A stretch of DNA of 64,000 nucleotides from positions 62,001 to 126,000 of the forward strand of contig NZ_JANJGU010000006.1 in assembly GCF_024626525.1 (NCBI RefSeq). The letters are read 5' to 3'. Positions within the stretch are counted from its first letter, which is position 1. The number at the start of each line of letters is the position of its first letter. Below, piece by piece: positions 15,834 to 25,555 of the stretch. The notes under the pieces are model-generated. The model ran no database searches. It was not told where the DNA came from and saw only the letters and a program-made list of their open reading frames with translations. A program made the position numbers and the translations under genes. The stretch comes from Lederbergia panacisoli. Lineage in GTDB: Bacteria; Bacillota; Bacilli; Bacillales; Bacillaceae_C.

Positions 15834-18800
15834 CTAAAACAGCGCCATTTGCTCCACTTCCCCAAGTCTTTCGAGTGCCTGTGGTTCATGATCTTGGAAA
15901 TAGGCTTGGTGTAGTTGTTTTACTGTAGTCATAATTTGTTTGTTAGAATTTGCGGCTTTTCTTAATCGACAGCTATAAATGACTGGGAAGTAATCCCGCA
16001 GGAATTTCCCTTCCGCGTGTGCAGTGAGAGCAATTATTTGGAAACCTAGTTGTTCTGCAATGAAAAACACAGGATTTAATACATGATCACTCGATGCTTT
16101 TCCAAACGGGTTATCCATGATGACGACTCGATGGCGTTTCATGTTGGGTTCAATATGCTTCTGTTTTTCCGCTACATAATTGAGAATCCCTAGAAACAGT
16201 GTCATGTTTTTACTCCATTTTTCACCGCCGGACCAAACATTTGATTGTTCCCATGAGTATGACCGTGTTGTGATTTGGTTATCATTAGTCACCTTACGGC
16301 AGGAGACTTTCATCATTTCGTTATTCATTACGACACGCAGTAGCTGCTTCGATTGAAGCCATGTTTCAATCTCTCTTCGAACTTTGCCATAATCCTCTGT
16401 GCCTTCTGCAGTTAAATATTTTTTCGATTCTAGTTGTTCTAAAATCCAATCAATATGGTTGCGAATTCGACTTTTCCCATCTTCTTGTGTCCATTCCGGA
16501 ATAGAAAATTTATAGATTTCTTTCCAGTTATCCTCTATCTTCACTTTTGTCTTTTTCGGTATGAGCTCTAGCTCACCAGCAAGTGTATACAAATGGCTAT
16601 TGATATGAGTAACAAACTGCTCTAATTGTTTATCGTGATTGATAATACTTGCTTCATTATACTTAATGGCCGTTTGAATTCTTTTTTGCATATGTGTCTG
16701 GAATTCAACTACCTTTTTGTATGTCTGTTTGTTGTCGATCCCTTGTCGTGCCATTTCCCTCATTTTTACATTTGTAATTTTGTTTTTACAGAATGACTTG
16801 AATGACTCTTTTGCTCGCCCCACTTTTTCCCATTCCTTTGAAACCTTGGCTTTACCTTGTTTCAACTGATCGGTCACATTTTGAACGAAAGCTACGCGCT
16901 CATATGTGAAGTCTTGAATTTCACCTTCAGATAAAACTCCCGCAGTAACAGAAGGTCCTTTAAAATGATGGGCCTCTTCAAATCGATCCAGTTCATGAAA
17001 TGCTGTTTTAATAGAATCATATTCTACATTGACCCGCTTCTGTTCCCGCTCGAGATAATCATGGTTCTCCCGAAGACGTTTCTTTTCATCCTTTAATATT
17101 TTTTGTACTTCAGACAATGGTTCTGCAAATGTTTCAGGTTCATCATTAGCAAAAGTTTCATTAAATTTACTAGAAGCAATTTCTAAAGCCTCTTCTTGCC
17201 TGATTTTCTTCTCATTTCTCCTCGCAAACTGCTCGCTTGCTTCATCAACAGCCTTCTCTAATTCTTTCATTTTTCTGCGGTAATAAACAATTTGTTCCTT
17301 CCCATTTGAAGAAAACACCATTTCTTCATCTAATGGTCCATGATCTGCAAGCATTTCTTGTATTTCAACTGAAATCCGGTTTGAATTTTCATGGGCATGA
17401 TCAAGCTTTATCTGAATTTCGTTTCTAGTACTCGATAATCTACGCAGGGACAATTTAAGTTCCTCACGTTCATGTTTTAAAATATTGATTGCTTTATCTG
17501 TATATTTAGGACGGAAGGTGTTAACCTCGAGATACAGCTCATTCGAAATTAATATATGATAACGATGATTTTCATCTCTTTCCTCATCTTCCAAACGTCG
17601 CTTTTCTTCTTCAAACCTTTTAATTTGCTCAGCGATTCTATTTACGGACTGTTTATAATCATTGATTTGTCTCGCAAGCTTCTCTTGGACCTTTACTAAT
17701 TCTACTTTATCTTTCTCTAAACGAAGATATTCATAGGCAGCTTCTATTTTGCCTTGTAAGCCATTGTATTCTTGTTCATACGCATTAATTCTCTCCTGCC
17801 CGGTAGAAAGTCTTTCCTCGCCTTCGGTTATTTTTGTTTCGTTTTCTATTTGTCGTGTATGTAAATCTTGCATTTGATTTACAAGGTCAGACAAGTGTTC
17901 CTTTCTTTCTTGGTATTCTGAATATGGATGTGCACGTAAAAAGTTTGCCATATTTTCGGCACCGCGCTTCCATACATTGATCTTTGCTTCTATCGCATTT
18001 CGTGCTTCTGTTGCTGCTACAGCACGATCGTTCATGGTTTGTTTCCATTCTTGGAACAAAGAAAGATGCCAATTCTCCCTCCAATGATTTGGAACAATCG
18101 GATAAGCTTCTACATTTTCCTCCTGGACAAGGGCACGAGCCTTATCGATAGTTATCACTTCAATTGGAAATTGAAGCTCTTTATCTATCCGTTTTATTTT
18201 CAGTTCCAATTCTTCTTGCTCATCTTCTGTTGTAATTAATGTAGTCGGCCAAAGTGGATAATTCTTCACTTTATCCGCAGCGGAGTCATCCAATGACTGG
18301 ATAAATTGTACGCCTGTTTCTAGTAGATTGAATTGGTTGCTCCATTGCTTTAATTGTTTCTCAATATACGGGTCGGCAAAAAATAAATCTTGGGTTCCGT
18401 AGTCGTCCTTAAACCGATGGGCCAATCGTTCCTTATATAAACAGTTATCCCGTTCTTTGTTCAAACGAAGGAGGTCATCATCTATTTGTTTTTTTAGTGA
18501 ATCTTGTTTTAAATAAATTGAATCCAAAGTCATCCATTGTTTGCGTAAAGAAGCTAGTTCCTCCTTTACTTTTGCATGCTCGTTTTCTATCTGCTCAATT
18601 TCTAATGCCTCTTTAATACGTGCATTTTCTTTTTCCTCTTTTTGTTTTGCGATCGTTTCTTTTAGTTCTTTTCTTTCCTTAATCATTTTAACTAACTGCT
18701 TATGATCATTTTTTAATTGAACGATTTGTTCATCTAAATGGGCAAAGTTTTTCTCCCATTCTAAGACATTCTCTTTCACAGACTCTTGTTCCGGATTTGA

Positions 18801-20243
18801 AAGAATTCGGTTATGAATTCGAATCATTTGCTGATCCAAAGCTTCCATTTTCCCATCCATTTTGTCGTAATCACTTTTGGCTTGCGCCAGTTGACCACCT
18901 TGTGAGTTATTCTGAATTTTTAATTGTTCAATATGTTCCTCTATTGGTTGTTTTTCTATTTGCAATCCATGCTTACGTTTATCGCTTTCCTCTAGCTCAT
19001 GAAGAAAATACCCTAATAACTCCTGACTATTTTCATCTAACTTTTCCTTTATTTCATGAATTTCCTCGTCCTTCTCAAGCGTTTCAAGCTGGTTTTTTAA
19101 AGCTTGAATACGATCTTGCTCTTCTTTAAGGTCTTGTTTCAGTTCGGCATACTTCAAAGAATAAAAGGTATTGATTGCCTGGGATAGTTCCTCTTTATTG
19201 GTACCTAGTTTTTGTTCATACTCTTTGAGTTCATTTTTTAATGTTTCTAGAACTGACTGCTCTTTATGAATATCTAAAGATAGCAATTTCTTAAGCTGAT
19301 TTTTTTCTTCAATCTCCAATTCCTCAATTTTCAATTGTATCGTCTCTAGTGCTGCCTGATGCTCCTGCTCCTGTCTATGAATGAGATTTAGTACTGCTTT
19401 GGCATGCTGTTTCTTTTGCTCGTATGCCTGTTGTTGTTCGTGTAATCCCCCATAGGTTAATACATAACGATTTAATTCTTCCTCGATCGCTTTATTTTCT
19501 TCAATTTGTCCTTTCAATTCTTTATATAATTTGAAGCTTGAGCGATGTTTTTCAAATGTATCGACAAAAGTGTTTTGATCATGACCCGCAATCGCGCCTT
19601 CTACTGTCGGAATTAGGAGGCGATCAAATAGCTGATTCGTTTGTTTGCACTCATCAAAAAAAGCCTCAACTCCACCTTCTGTACTATTAATTTTCACAAT
19701 GCTTTCCCATTCATTTGTGATAATATGATACTGGTCTTGAATATGCTGTTGAAACTCCTTAATAGTTGGGAAAGTGTGTGCATTCATGAACTGTTGTGTC
19801 ATTTGCTGATAATAATCTGATATTTCCCCTCGATCCGCGGGGCGGTTTGAATCCTTTCGTACAAAAGGAATATTTTCAATGCCGTGTTGATCGCCTCCCA
19901 TATATGGATACACATAGCGATACGACCCTAGTCCGTCCTTTGTTAAAAACAAACTTACGCATGTGACCAAATAACGACGAGGTTTTTCGGACAAGATCCA
20001 TTCAATCGCTATATGGGCCGGATAATTATCTAGTTGAAGTGTCTGCTTAATTTTTCGATCAGAGAGATTTGTATGGGGAATAATGGCTTGCAGGACGGTT
20101 TGAATAAAAACCGTTTTCCCGCCACCATTCTCTAGTAGAATAGCCCCGTTATAGCCGTCAAATTTAAATATCTCATCATTATAGCGTTTCAATCCGTCTT
20201 CATATACAACATTCGTAAAACGAATTTTACTAATTGATGGCAT
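15834..20243 (-). CDS. jetC: Wadjet JetC: SMC/MukB-like ATPase with long coiled coils
   Basis: Large condensin-like ATPase (1469 residues), the motor subunit of a Wadjet complex that is known in other bacteria to extrude and cleave circular plasmid DNA. The N-terminal head has Walker A ENGGGKT (38-44). Very long charged coiled coils fill the middle. The C-terminal head has the signature motif SGGEKWS (about 1338-1344) and a Walker B-like VVIMDNPFG (about 1373-1381). The residue after the Walker B aspartate is Asn, not the usual Glu. jetC starts 14 bp inside jetB and ends the operon. Family assignment rests on operon layout and motifs. The subtype is uncertain, possibly type III. Confidence 0.87.
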   Translation of the reverse strand: MPSISKIRFTNVVYEDGLKRYNDEIFKFDGYNGAILLENGGGKTVFIQTVLQAIIPHTNLSDRKIKQTLQLDNYPAHIAIEWILSEKPRRYLVTCVSLFLTKDGLGSYRYVYPYMGGDQHGIENIPFVRKDSNRPADRGEISDYYQQMTQQFMNAHTFPTIKEFQQHIQDQYHIITNEWESIVKINSTEGGVEAFFDECKQTNQLFDRLLIPTVEGAIAGHDQNTFVDTFEKHRSSFKLYKELKGQIEENKAIEEELNRYVLTYGGLHEQQQAYEQKKQHAKAVLNLIHRQEQEHQAALETIQLKIEELEIEEKNQLKKLLSLDIHKEQSVLETLKNELKEYEQKLGTNKEELSQAINTFYSLKYAELKQDLKEEQDRIQALKNQLETLEKDEEIHEIKEKLDENSQELLGYFLHELEESDKRKHGLQIEKQPIEEHIEQLKIQNNSQGGQLAQAKSDYDKMDGKMEALDQQMIRIHNRILSNPEQESVKENVLEWEKNFAHLDEQIVQLKNDHKQLVKMIKERKELKETIAKQKEEKENARIKEALEIEQIENEHAKVKEELASLRKQWMTLDSIYLKQDSLKKQIDDDLLRLNKERDNCLYKERLAHRFKDDYGTQDLFFADPYIEKQLKQWSNQFNLLETGVQFIQSLDDSAADKVKNYPLWPTTLITTEDEQEELELKIKRIDKELQFPIEVITIDKARALVQEENVEAYPIVPNHWRENWHLSLFQEWKQTMNDRAVAATEARNAIEAKINVWKRGAENMANFLRAHPYSEYQERKEHLSDLVNQMQDLHTRQIENETKITEGEERLSTGQERINAYEQEYNGLQGKIEAAYEYLRLEKDKVELVKVQEKLARQINDYKQSVNRIAEQIKRFEEEKRRLEDEERDENHRYHILISNELYLEVNTFRPKYTDKAINILKHEREELKLSLRRLSSTRNEIQIKLDHAHENSNRISVEIQEMLADHGPLDEEMVFSSNGKEQIVYYRRKMKELEKAVDEASEQFARRNEKKIRQEEALEIASSKFNETFANDEPETFAEPLSEVQKILKDEKKRLRENHDYLEREQKRVNVEYDSIKTAFHELDRFEEAHHFKGPSVTAGVLSEGEIQDFTYERVAFVQNVTDQLKQGKAKVSKEWEKVGRAKESFKSFCKNKITNVKMREMARQGIDNKQTYKKVVEFQTHMQKRIQTAIKYNEASIINHDKQLEQFVTHINSHLYTLAGELELIPKKTKVKIEDNWKEIYKFSIPEWTQEDGKSRIRNHIDWILEQLESKKYLTAEGTEDYGKVRREIETWLQSKQLLRVVMNNEMMKVSCRKVTNDNQITTRSYSWEQSNVWSGGEKWSKNMTLFLGILNYVAEKQKHIEPNMKRHRVVIMDNPFGKASSDHVLNPVFFIAEQLGFQIIALTAHAEGKFLRDYFPVIYSCRLRKAANSNKQIMTTVKQLHQAYFQDHEPQALERLGEVEQMALF

Positions 20244-20970
20244 GCTTGTCCGCCTCCTCCCATTGATAAATAAACTCTAGGATCCCTTTGTTATACTCTA
20301 CTTCCATAAAGAAGCGCTGTACAATTGTTTTGGCTTTTTCAGTTAATATTACTTCATTATTTCCGATCTCTTCGATAAGCTCTTGATCAATAAGGAATCT
20401 TTTAGCTGTATCCATAAAACTTAGACGGCTAATCGTATTCCCACTTTGTCTTTTGGCTGTTTCTTTAATATCATTCATATCTTCCCATTTTTCGATAATC
20501 TGCTTCCAATTGTAAGAAAACTCCTTCTCCAACGAACGCAGCTTTTCTTCATCATGTTCCATTAATACACTAATCCGTTCATTCACCATTCTTGCCCAGT
20601 CATCAATCCCTATAAAGTCTCTCGTAGGTTCCAACGTTTGATAGCTATCATAAAACGCTCCAAAAAGAATGATGGTCGTGAAATAGAGTAAATAAATATC
20701 CGCATTCGTCGCCCCTGATTTTAAATACGTTCTTTTTATGTAATCATTGTTTACATGAAAAGGCGATAGTTTTGTTTTTGGAATCATGTAAATTTTGTCC
20801 CCTGCAAGGATAATGACACAATCGACATGATGGGCAAAACTATCTACTAATCCACGAATCGAATCATCTGCCATATACAAAGACATCGACTCCAGACCAG
20901 CCTGGCCATCACGTGCTAGAAAAGTATAAAGTTCAAAGGCTTGCAAGACTTTACTCTCACTATAATTCAT
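20230..20970 (-). CDS. jetB: Wadjet JetB: MukE/kite-like subunit
   Basis: Predicted winged-helix 'kite' partner of the SMC-like ATPase (246 residues, soluble, mixed alpha/beta). No catalytic motif is visible, as expected for this subunit. The identification comes from size and from its position directly before jetC. It may belong to the DUF6063 family found in type III systems, but I cannot confirm that by eye. The ATG at 20970 lies within the last 11 bp of jetA, and GGGGG upstream serves as ribosome binding site. Its 3' end overlaps jetC by 14 bp, consistent with fixed subunit stoichiometry. Confidence 0.75.
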   Translation of the reverse strand: MNYSESKVLQAFELYTFLARDGQAGLESMSLYMADDSIRGLVDSFAHHVDCVIILAGDKIYMIPKTKLSPFHVNNDYIKRTYLKSGATNADIYLLYFTTIILFGAFYDSYQTLEPTRDFIGIDDWARMVNERISVLMEHDEEKLRSLEKEFSYNWKQIIEKWEDMNDIKETAKRQSGNTISRLSFMDTAKRFLIDQELIEEIGNNEVILTEKAKTIVQRFFMEVEYNKGILEFIYQWEEADKHAIN

Positions 20971-22471
20971 TTGCTATGCCCCCTTCTATGTAAATGTCCA
21001 TATTTTGAATCGAGAACCTTTCAGTTACATTCAATATTTCTTTTCGTTCATTTATGCGTAAAGTTCGATTACCTAACTGAGCCAAGGCATCATCCATACT
21101 GTGGTTTTGTTCGCCATCTTCTGTTTCAATCTTTCCCGATACAATCGGTGAGCGTTGATGAAGAATAATCCAAAAATCATAGAAAAAACGCTGATGGATA
21201 AGGCCTTCATCTTTTTCACCTAAATAATCTATTAAACCTTCAAGCTCTAAACACCCATCTTCAATTGCCATTAAGGACATTTTCATGACATAGCCGTAAT
21301 TTTTTTGCAAACGTTCTTGATAATCATTTTCGGTTTCATTACCAAGTTCCATAAAACCGTAATCCACCTTTTCTTCTCGGTCTTCACGGATATTTTGTTC
21401 TGCAAAAATCGTAAACGGGGACCAACTTTGTTCCTGATGTACATGTAAAAATGGATGAAGCACCCCCTTCATAGCCTCTAAAGGAAGTGGTGTGCCGACT
21501 ACTCTAGCATTAATGTCTTGATCAAAGTTAAAAGCATCGATCCCAGTATAATATAAAGACTCTTGGGCAGCCTTTAGTGTATGATTTTTCAGCTCAATTC
21601 CTTGCTCAAGAAGCTTTGAGTGTTCATAATGAACCTCTTCCAGCTGATTGGTAATTTCAAGAACATAAGCGTAAGTCTTTTTTTCCTTCTGATGGTAATC
21701 CTTCTCATATAATCGATCCTTCGTTTCCTTCACAAATTGCCTTAACTCCGAAAATTCTTCATTTTCTTTTTCTAATCTGGCATGGATATCTTCTAACAGC
21801 TGCTTATACCTATCGAACGTTTCCTCGGAAACAATGCTACGTTGAATTTCATGACGAAGCTTAATCATTCTTTCGTTGAGAGTTTCCACATCTATACGCA
21901 TTTCATTAATTTGTCTTAGTGCCCCTCGAAATTCACCTTTTTCCAGCTGTTTCCTAAGCATTAACTGATTAATGGAAAGTTGGAATTCACTGTAAAATTC
22001 CTTCGTAGCAAACACCAGCTCAAGCCCATCTTCATCTAATGTGTAAAATTGAGTATTCGTTTTAGAATCAAAAGTCTTTGCTTTCAGCAATGAATATTCC
22101 AGATTGTCTTCTTTAAATGTCTCCCAATTGTAAAAGGCGTAGGAACGCTTTTTTCCATGAGTCGGACGAAATGTTTCAATAATAGTAGAGGCAATCTCTT
22201 CAAATGCGTTCCCGTCTAAAATGTATAGACGACCTGTTAACTTTTGTAAAAAGCTAGCTAAATTCTTTTTTCCTACCTTATGATTACGCATAATCTTTTG
22301 TTCAAAAAAGAATAGGAGTGCAAGTAAACCAAGCCCCTTCATATCAATTGATTGCCCTTGTTGATCTTTTACCTTTTTACGATCGAGCTCATGTATTGGA
22401 TCAAATAGGGCGAGGCGGCGCATACGCTCTCGATATCCTACTGTTATATCAGAAAACTCATTTAGTTCCAT
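20960..22471 (-). CDS. jetA: Wadjet JetA: MukF/kleisin-like subunit
   Basis: Predicted kleisin-like linker (about 503 residues) that bridges the JetC heads and binds the kite subunit. The sequence is largely helical and charged, with a predicted coiled region around residues 180-300 (RGALRQINEMRIDVETLNER and following), and lacks enzymatic motifs. I chose ATG 22471 (MELNEFS). The GGAGG ribosome binding site sits 8 nt before it and lies inside the codons of the alternative ATG at 22486. It overlaps jetD by 10 bp and jetB by 11 bp. Identification is by context; the primary sequence of kleisins is poorly conserved. Confidence 0.75.
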   Translation of the reverse strand: MELNEFSDITVGYRERMRRLALFDPIHELDRKKVKDQQGQSIDMKGLGLLALLFFFEQKIMRNHKVGKKNLASFLQKLTGRLYILDGNAFEEIASTIIETFRPTHGKKRSYAFYNWETFKEDNLEYSLLKAKTFDSKTNTQFYTLDEDGLELVFATKEFYSEFQLSINQLMLRKQLEKGEFRGALRQINEMRIDVETLNERMIKLRHEIQRSIVSEETFDRYKQLLEDIHARLEKENEEFSELRQFVKETKDRLYEKDYHQKEKKTYAYVLEITNQLEEVHYEHSKLLEQGIELKNHTLKAAQESLYYTGIDAFNFDQDINARVVGTPLPLEAMKGVLHPFLHVHQEQSWSPFTIFAEQNIREDREEKVDYGFMELGNETENDYQERLQKNYGYVMKMSLMAIEDGCLELEGLIDYLGEKDEGLIHQRFFYDFWIILHQRSPIVSGKIETEDGEQNHSMDDALAQLGNRTLRINERKEILNVTERFSIQNMDIYIEGGIANEL

Positions 22472-23475
22472 GATGCGTGCCTCCATATATGTTGTAGCTC
22501 ACTAGTTTTTAAAACCTCTTGCGGATAATAGTGACCACGATCTAAAATAGACTGTAGCTGTTCTTTTTCTTGCTTTGTAAAGAACCGTAAGAACTCTTCA
22601 ACGGCTAATTGATCGATACGTTGGTTCGTTTTCCCTTTCAATGAAGGCTTTTCTATACATGCTTGGTAGAAAGGCATAGCAAGCTGTACGTTGACTTTTT
22701 CTTTCAATCGATGCCAAATAAAAATTCCCGAATGATCAATATCACCAAAATAATAAAATGTATGTTCTGCATGCGGAAGCATAAGTTGACGATGGAATTG
22801 CTCAATACTTTTAATAATTTTATTTCCACTGCCATATATAACAGTTGAAAATTCCACCTCTGACAGTACCTCTACTAATGCTTGAAAAGTCGTTTTGTTT
22901 TCAACAATCAGATGCTTTTGTGCCTTTTCGGCAAGGACAGTTGGATTAATAGCAAACATTAAGGGATCAGAGACAGGAATTATCTTCATCGCAGTCCATA
23001 ATCCGATTCGTTCCAAAAGCTCTTTTCCTTGCTTTTCTGTTATCCACTTTTCATCACTAACAAGCTCTACACTTCGCTCTGGAGCGGGGACCTCATAGTT
23101 GGGAAAACCAGATGATTCAAGATAATGATGGATTAATAATAAATAAGGAAGATCTTTTTTCCATTGTCCGGGGTCTAATCCAAAATAAGGATCCAAATGA
23201 ATCGAAGGATGTAAGCGAAGACGGTATGTTTTTAGTTCTTCATGAAACTCTTTCTTTAATAATTGTTTATGAATCCGATATGTATAGGCTAACGAAGGAG
23301 TGCGGGAGTTTCTTCCTTTCGATTTTACCATCTCCAAAACACCCTCATCTTCAAAAGAAAGAATGAGCGCGGCAAACTGTTCATACGAAATTTTAGGTAT
23401 CCATGTTTCTAGTTCTTCGACAGCAATCGTTTTTTTATGATTTTTTACAAGCCCTTGACTTACTATATCTCTCAT
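22462..23475 (-). CDS. jetD: Wadjet JetD: Toprim-domain nuclease subunit
   Basis: Nuclease subunit (337 residues) that in characterised Wadjet systems cuts the plasmid once loop extrusion is complete. The N-terminal half looks like a winged-helix region. The C-terminal Toprim-type active site is visible as Glu192 in LIVENKTTF and the Asp pair in YFGDIDHSG (D245 and D247). This EN-x3-F...GDID pattern is characteristic of JetD. I chose ATG 23475 because GAGGAGGG lies 5 nt upstream; the longer frame to 23628 runs through the previous gene's terminator. jetD is the first gene of the operon here, followed by jetA, jetB and jetC with overlaps throughout. Confidence 0.87.
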   Translation of the reverse strand: MRDIVSQGLVKNHKKTIAVEELETWIPKISYEQFAALILSFEDEGVLEMVKSKGRNSRTPSLAYTYRIHKQLLKKEFHEELKTYRLRLHPSIHLDPYFGLDPGQWKKDLPYLLLIHHYLESSGFPNYEVPAPERSVELVSDEKWITEKQGKELLERIGLWTAMKIIPVSDPLMFAINPTVLAEKAQKHLIVENKTTFQALVEVLSEVEFSTVIYGSGNKIIKSIEQFHRQLMLPHAEHTFYYFGDIDHSGIFIWHRLKEKVNVQLAMPFYQACIEKPSLKGKTNQRIDQLAVEEFLRFFTKQEKEQLQSILDRGHYYPQEVLKTSELQHIWRHASWN

Positions 23476-23550
23476 TTCTTCCCTCCTCGTAATTTGACAA
23501 TCTACCACCTTTATTCTACTAGATTCACTCGTGTTCGTCAGTAGGAATAG

Positions 23551-23556
23551 ATTATA
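23551..23556 (-). promoter_or_regulatory. Possible -10 element of the Wadjet-type operon
   Basis: The minus strand reads a perfect TATAAT 76 bp before the jetD start. No good -35 hexamer lies at the right distance, so the promoter is weak, activator-dependent or wrongly assigned. Confidence 0.35.
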
Positions 23557-23595
23557 TCCCTTACTGTCGAAAAATACTTCTAAATAAGCGCGACC

Positions 23596-23626
23596 AAAAG
23601 GCTTGCAGTACGATTCTCTGCAAGCC
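23596..23626 (-). terminator. Terminator of the FAD oxidoreductase gene upstream of the Wadjet operon
   Basis: GGCTTGCAG (23600-23608) and CTGCAAGCC (23618-23626) form a 9-bp stem followed on the minus strand by TTTTGG. The same stem sequence is used in the terminator at 39745-39771. Confidence 0.75.
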
Positions 23627-23668
23627 ATTTTAATATTATCGTTTCTCAGAAGAATATTGCCGCCTACT

Positions 23669-25216
23669 TTAATAAAATTCCTTCGGCCATTCTAATTCAA
23701 AGCCATCTTTTCTTAAACAAGCTTGAAATGCCGCCAATAAATCCTCATTTTCTCTAACTGTTTTTGGTTTGGTATTTTGTTTTATGCAAAATGCAATTAA
23801 TGCACCACATGCTTCACCTATATTCCATTCAGTTGGATGCAATCGATAACAGCCGTTAGTGATATGGGTTGTTCCTATATTTTTACATCCAGCTAAAACG
23901 TTATCCAGCTTTTTGGGTAACAAGGCCCCCAAAGGAATATGATAGGGCAATGCTTTAATATCAAGATAGTTTCTCCCAGCCTTACTAGGATGTAAATCAA
24001 TACTATAAGAACCGATTCCTACGCGATCATGATATTTTTTTCCGGTTTTGCCATTGTCAAAGTCTGGAGACACGTCCTGCTCTACAATTGTATACTCTGC
24101 TTTAATTCGTCTGGATTCTCGAATATATGGAGATTTAGCAAGCCCATCCTTTGTAGAAAAGATATCTTTTCTAAGCTTTAACCCAGGGTAGCCTTTTCCG
24201 CCATCTGCGCGCGGTGCTTCAGTTTGCAGCCAATAAAGAAGGGAAAGACTTAGCTGTTTGGCCAGATTTATATGCTTCTCTTTATCTTCTTCTGAAACAT
24301 CATAAATATTTCCTAAAAAGTAATCATTTTGCGGCCAATTCATCAGAGTAATATCTCCGGCGTGATATAGCGAATCGAACTGTTCTTTGGCAAAAATTCG
24401 GCGGTATTCCCAAAGCGGGAAACCATCTTCCTCTCGAAATAAGGTATACTTTCTTTTTTCTTTCGTAATCGGATGTGGTGCAAAAAAACTTAAATATTTA
24501 TTCGGCCAAATATCTGGATGAAATTCTCTCCAAAACTCGTACATATCGGGTTCTGGAATAATATGATTTTCACCCTCTCGATATTCCATAGCCAACACGT
24601 ACGTGAATGCTTGGATATCCAAAGGATTATATTTTTCTAGCGCATGAGGTTCACCTGTTTCAGCTTGAGACTCTGCCCCAGTCACATATTCAATATCTGC
24701 CAATGGGAGAACATCGCCTGATTCTGTTGCATCAATAAAATATGGAGCAGTCACATGAACCTTTTCAGAGGTAACAGTATTTTCAAATGTCATTTCATGA
24801 ATTGTTTTTTCTAATTTTTGAACAGAGATTATTTGTGTATTTAAGCTAATTTGTAATTGATTAGTCAAAATGTAAGGCATCAGCATTTCATTTAAAACAT
24901 GCAATGAAATCCTAGGATCATGACAAATATTACTTACAAGACCATTACCGGGATTAAAATTGGAACTGGATTTTCTCACATTCAACGTTTTATGATATGT
25001 ATCTCTTATCTTATTCCGATAAGTCCGATATCTCATTGTACAGCCAAATTGTTCAATCCATTTGTGTTCATCTGGAGGTACACCTTGGGAAGTAGCTTGG
25101 CCGCCAATCCAATCTGTTTCTTCTGTCATGTATACACGAAGACCACTTGCACAAGCCGAAAGGGCCGCAGCACACCCACCCAACCCTCCACCTACAATCA
25201 CCAAATCTACTTTCAT
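23669..25216 (-). CDS. FAD-dependent oxidoreductase (PF12831-like), first of two in the locus
   Basis: Flavoprotein of 515 residues with an N-terminal dinucleotide-binding motif (VDLVIVGGGLGGCAAALSA, residues about 3-21), an E-rich second strand (YMTEETDWIGGQATSQG) and a C-terminal FAD-contact region (GNIGTTHITNG-like, seen here as CKNIGTTHITNG). PF12831-type enzymes are common next to bacterial polysaccharide-use genes, but the reaction is generally unknown. I chose ATG 25216 with GGAGGAG 6 nt upstream; the TTG-initiated extension to 25231 includes this ribosome binding site. It has its own terminator and is separated from the dehydrogenase gene by a 340-bp repeat-containing gap. Confidence 0.85.
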   Translation of the reverse strand: MKVDLVIVGGGLGGCAAALSACASGLRVYMTEETDWIGGQATSQGVPPDEHKWIEQFGCTMRYRTYRNKIRDTYHKTLNVRKSSSNFNPGNGLVSNICHDPRISLHVLNEMLMPYILTNQLQISLNTQIISVQKLEKTIHEMTFENTVTSEKVHVTAPYFIDATESGDVLPLADIEYVTGAESQAETGEPHALEKYNPLDIQAFTYVLAMEYREGENHIIPEPDMYEFWREFHPDIWPNKYLSFFAPHPITKEKRKYTLFREEDGFPLWEYRRIFAKEQFDSLYHAGDITLMNWPQNDYFLGNIYDVSEEDKEKHINLAKQLSLSLLYWLQTEAPRADGGKGYPGLKLRKDIFSTKDGLAKSPYIRESRRIKAEYTIVEQDVSPDFDNGKTGKKYHDRVGIGSYSIDLHPSKAGRNYLDIKALPYHIPLGALLPKKLDNVLAGCKNIGTTHITNGCYRLHPTEWNIGEACGALIAFCIKQNTKPKTVRENEDLLAAFQACLRKDGFELEWPKEFY

Positions 25217-25298
25217 AGCATTCTCCTCCAAATAAATTATTTCATTTTTATAGGCTCTGTTATTATTTAATGTTGATTTTCGTATAGGTATGAGAATA

Positions 25299-25490
25299 AA
25301 TAGGCGGAGAATTTCCGGTTAATGTGTATAAAGCTGCTTAAGAATCAGAAATAAGCGGAGATATTCCGGTTAACTGCTCTAAATATGACAAAATCCAATG
25401 ATTTGGACCATATAACAGGAAAATCTCCACTTATTTTTAAGGAAATATGTGTATTTCCCAAAATAAACGGAATTTCTCCGCTTATTTTTC
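25299..25490. repeat. Four copies of a ~20-bp AATAAGCGGAGA-type repeat, two per orientation
   Basis: Copies at 25299-25322 and 25350-25373 read AATA(A/G)GCGGAGA..TTCCGGTTAA. Copies at 25418-25440 and 25469-25490 read the complement, GGAA..TCTCC(A/G)CTTATTTTT. The pairs could fold into large imperfect hairpins. This resembles intergenic repeats of Bacillus genomes (bcr-like or MITE-like). It fills most of the gap between two catabolic genes, and no promoter or terminator is evident around it. Confidence 0.75.
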
Positions 25491-25555
25491 AAACTCTTGA
25501 AATCAACATTCAGTTATAACGGAGACTTTTTATAAAAAAACATCGTACAAAACCA

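Noticed and set aside
23476-23628. N-terminal extension of jetD
   Set aside because: It would read through the neighbouring gene's terminator. The strong GAGGAGGG site lies before ATG 23475.
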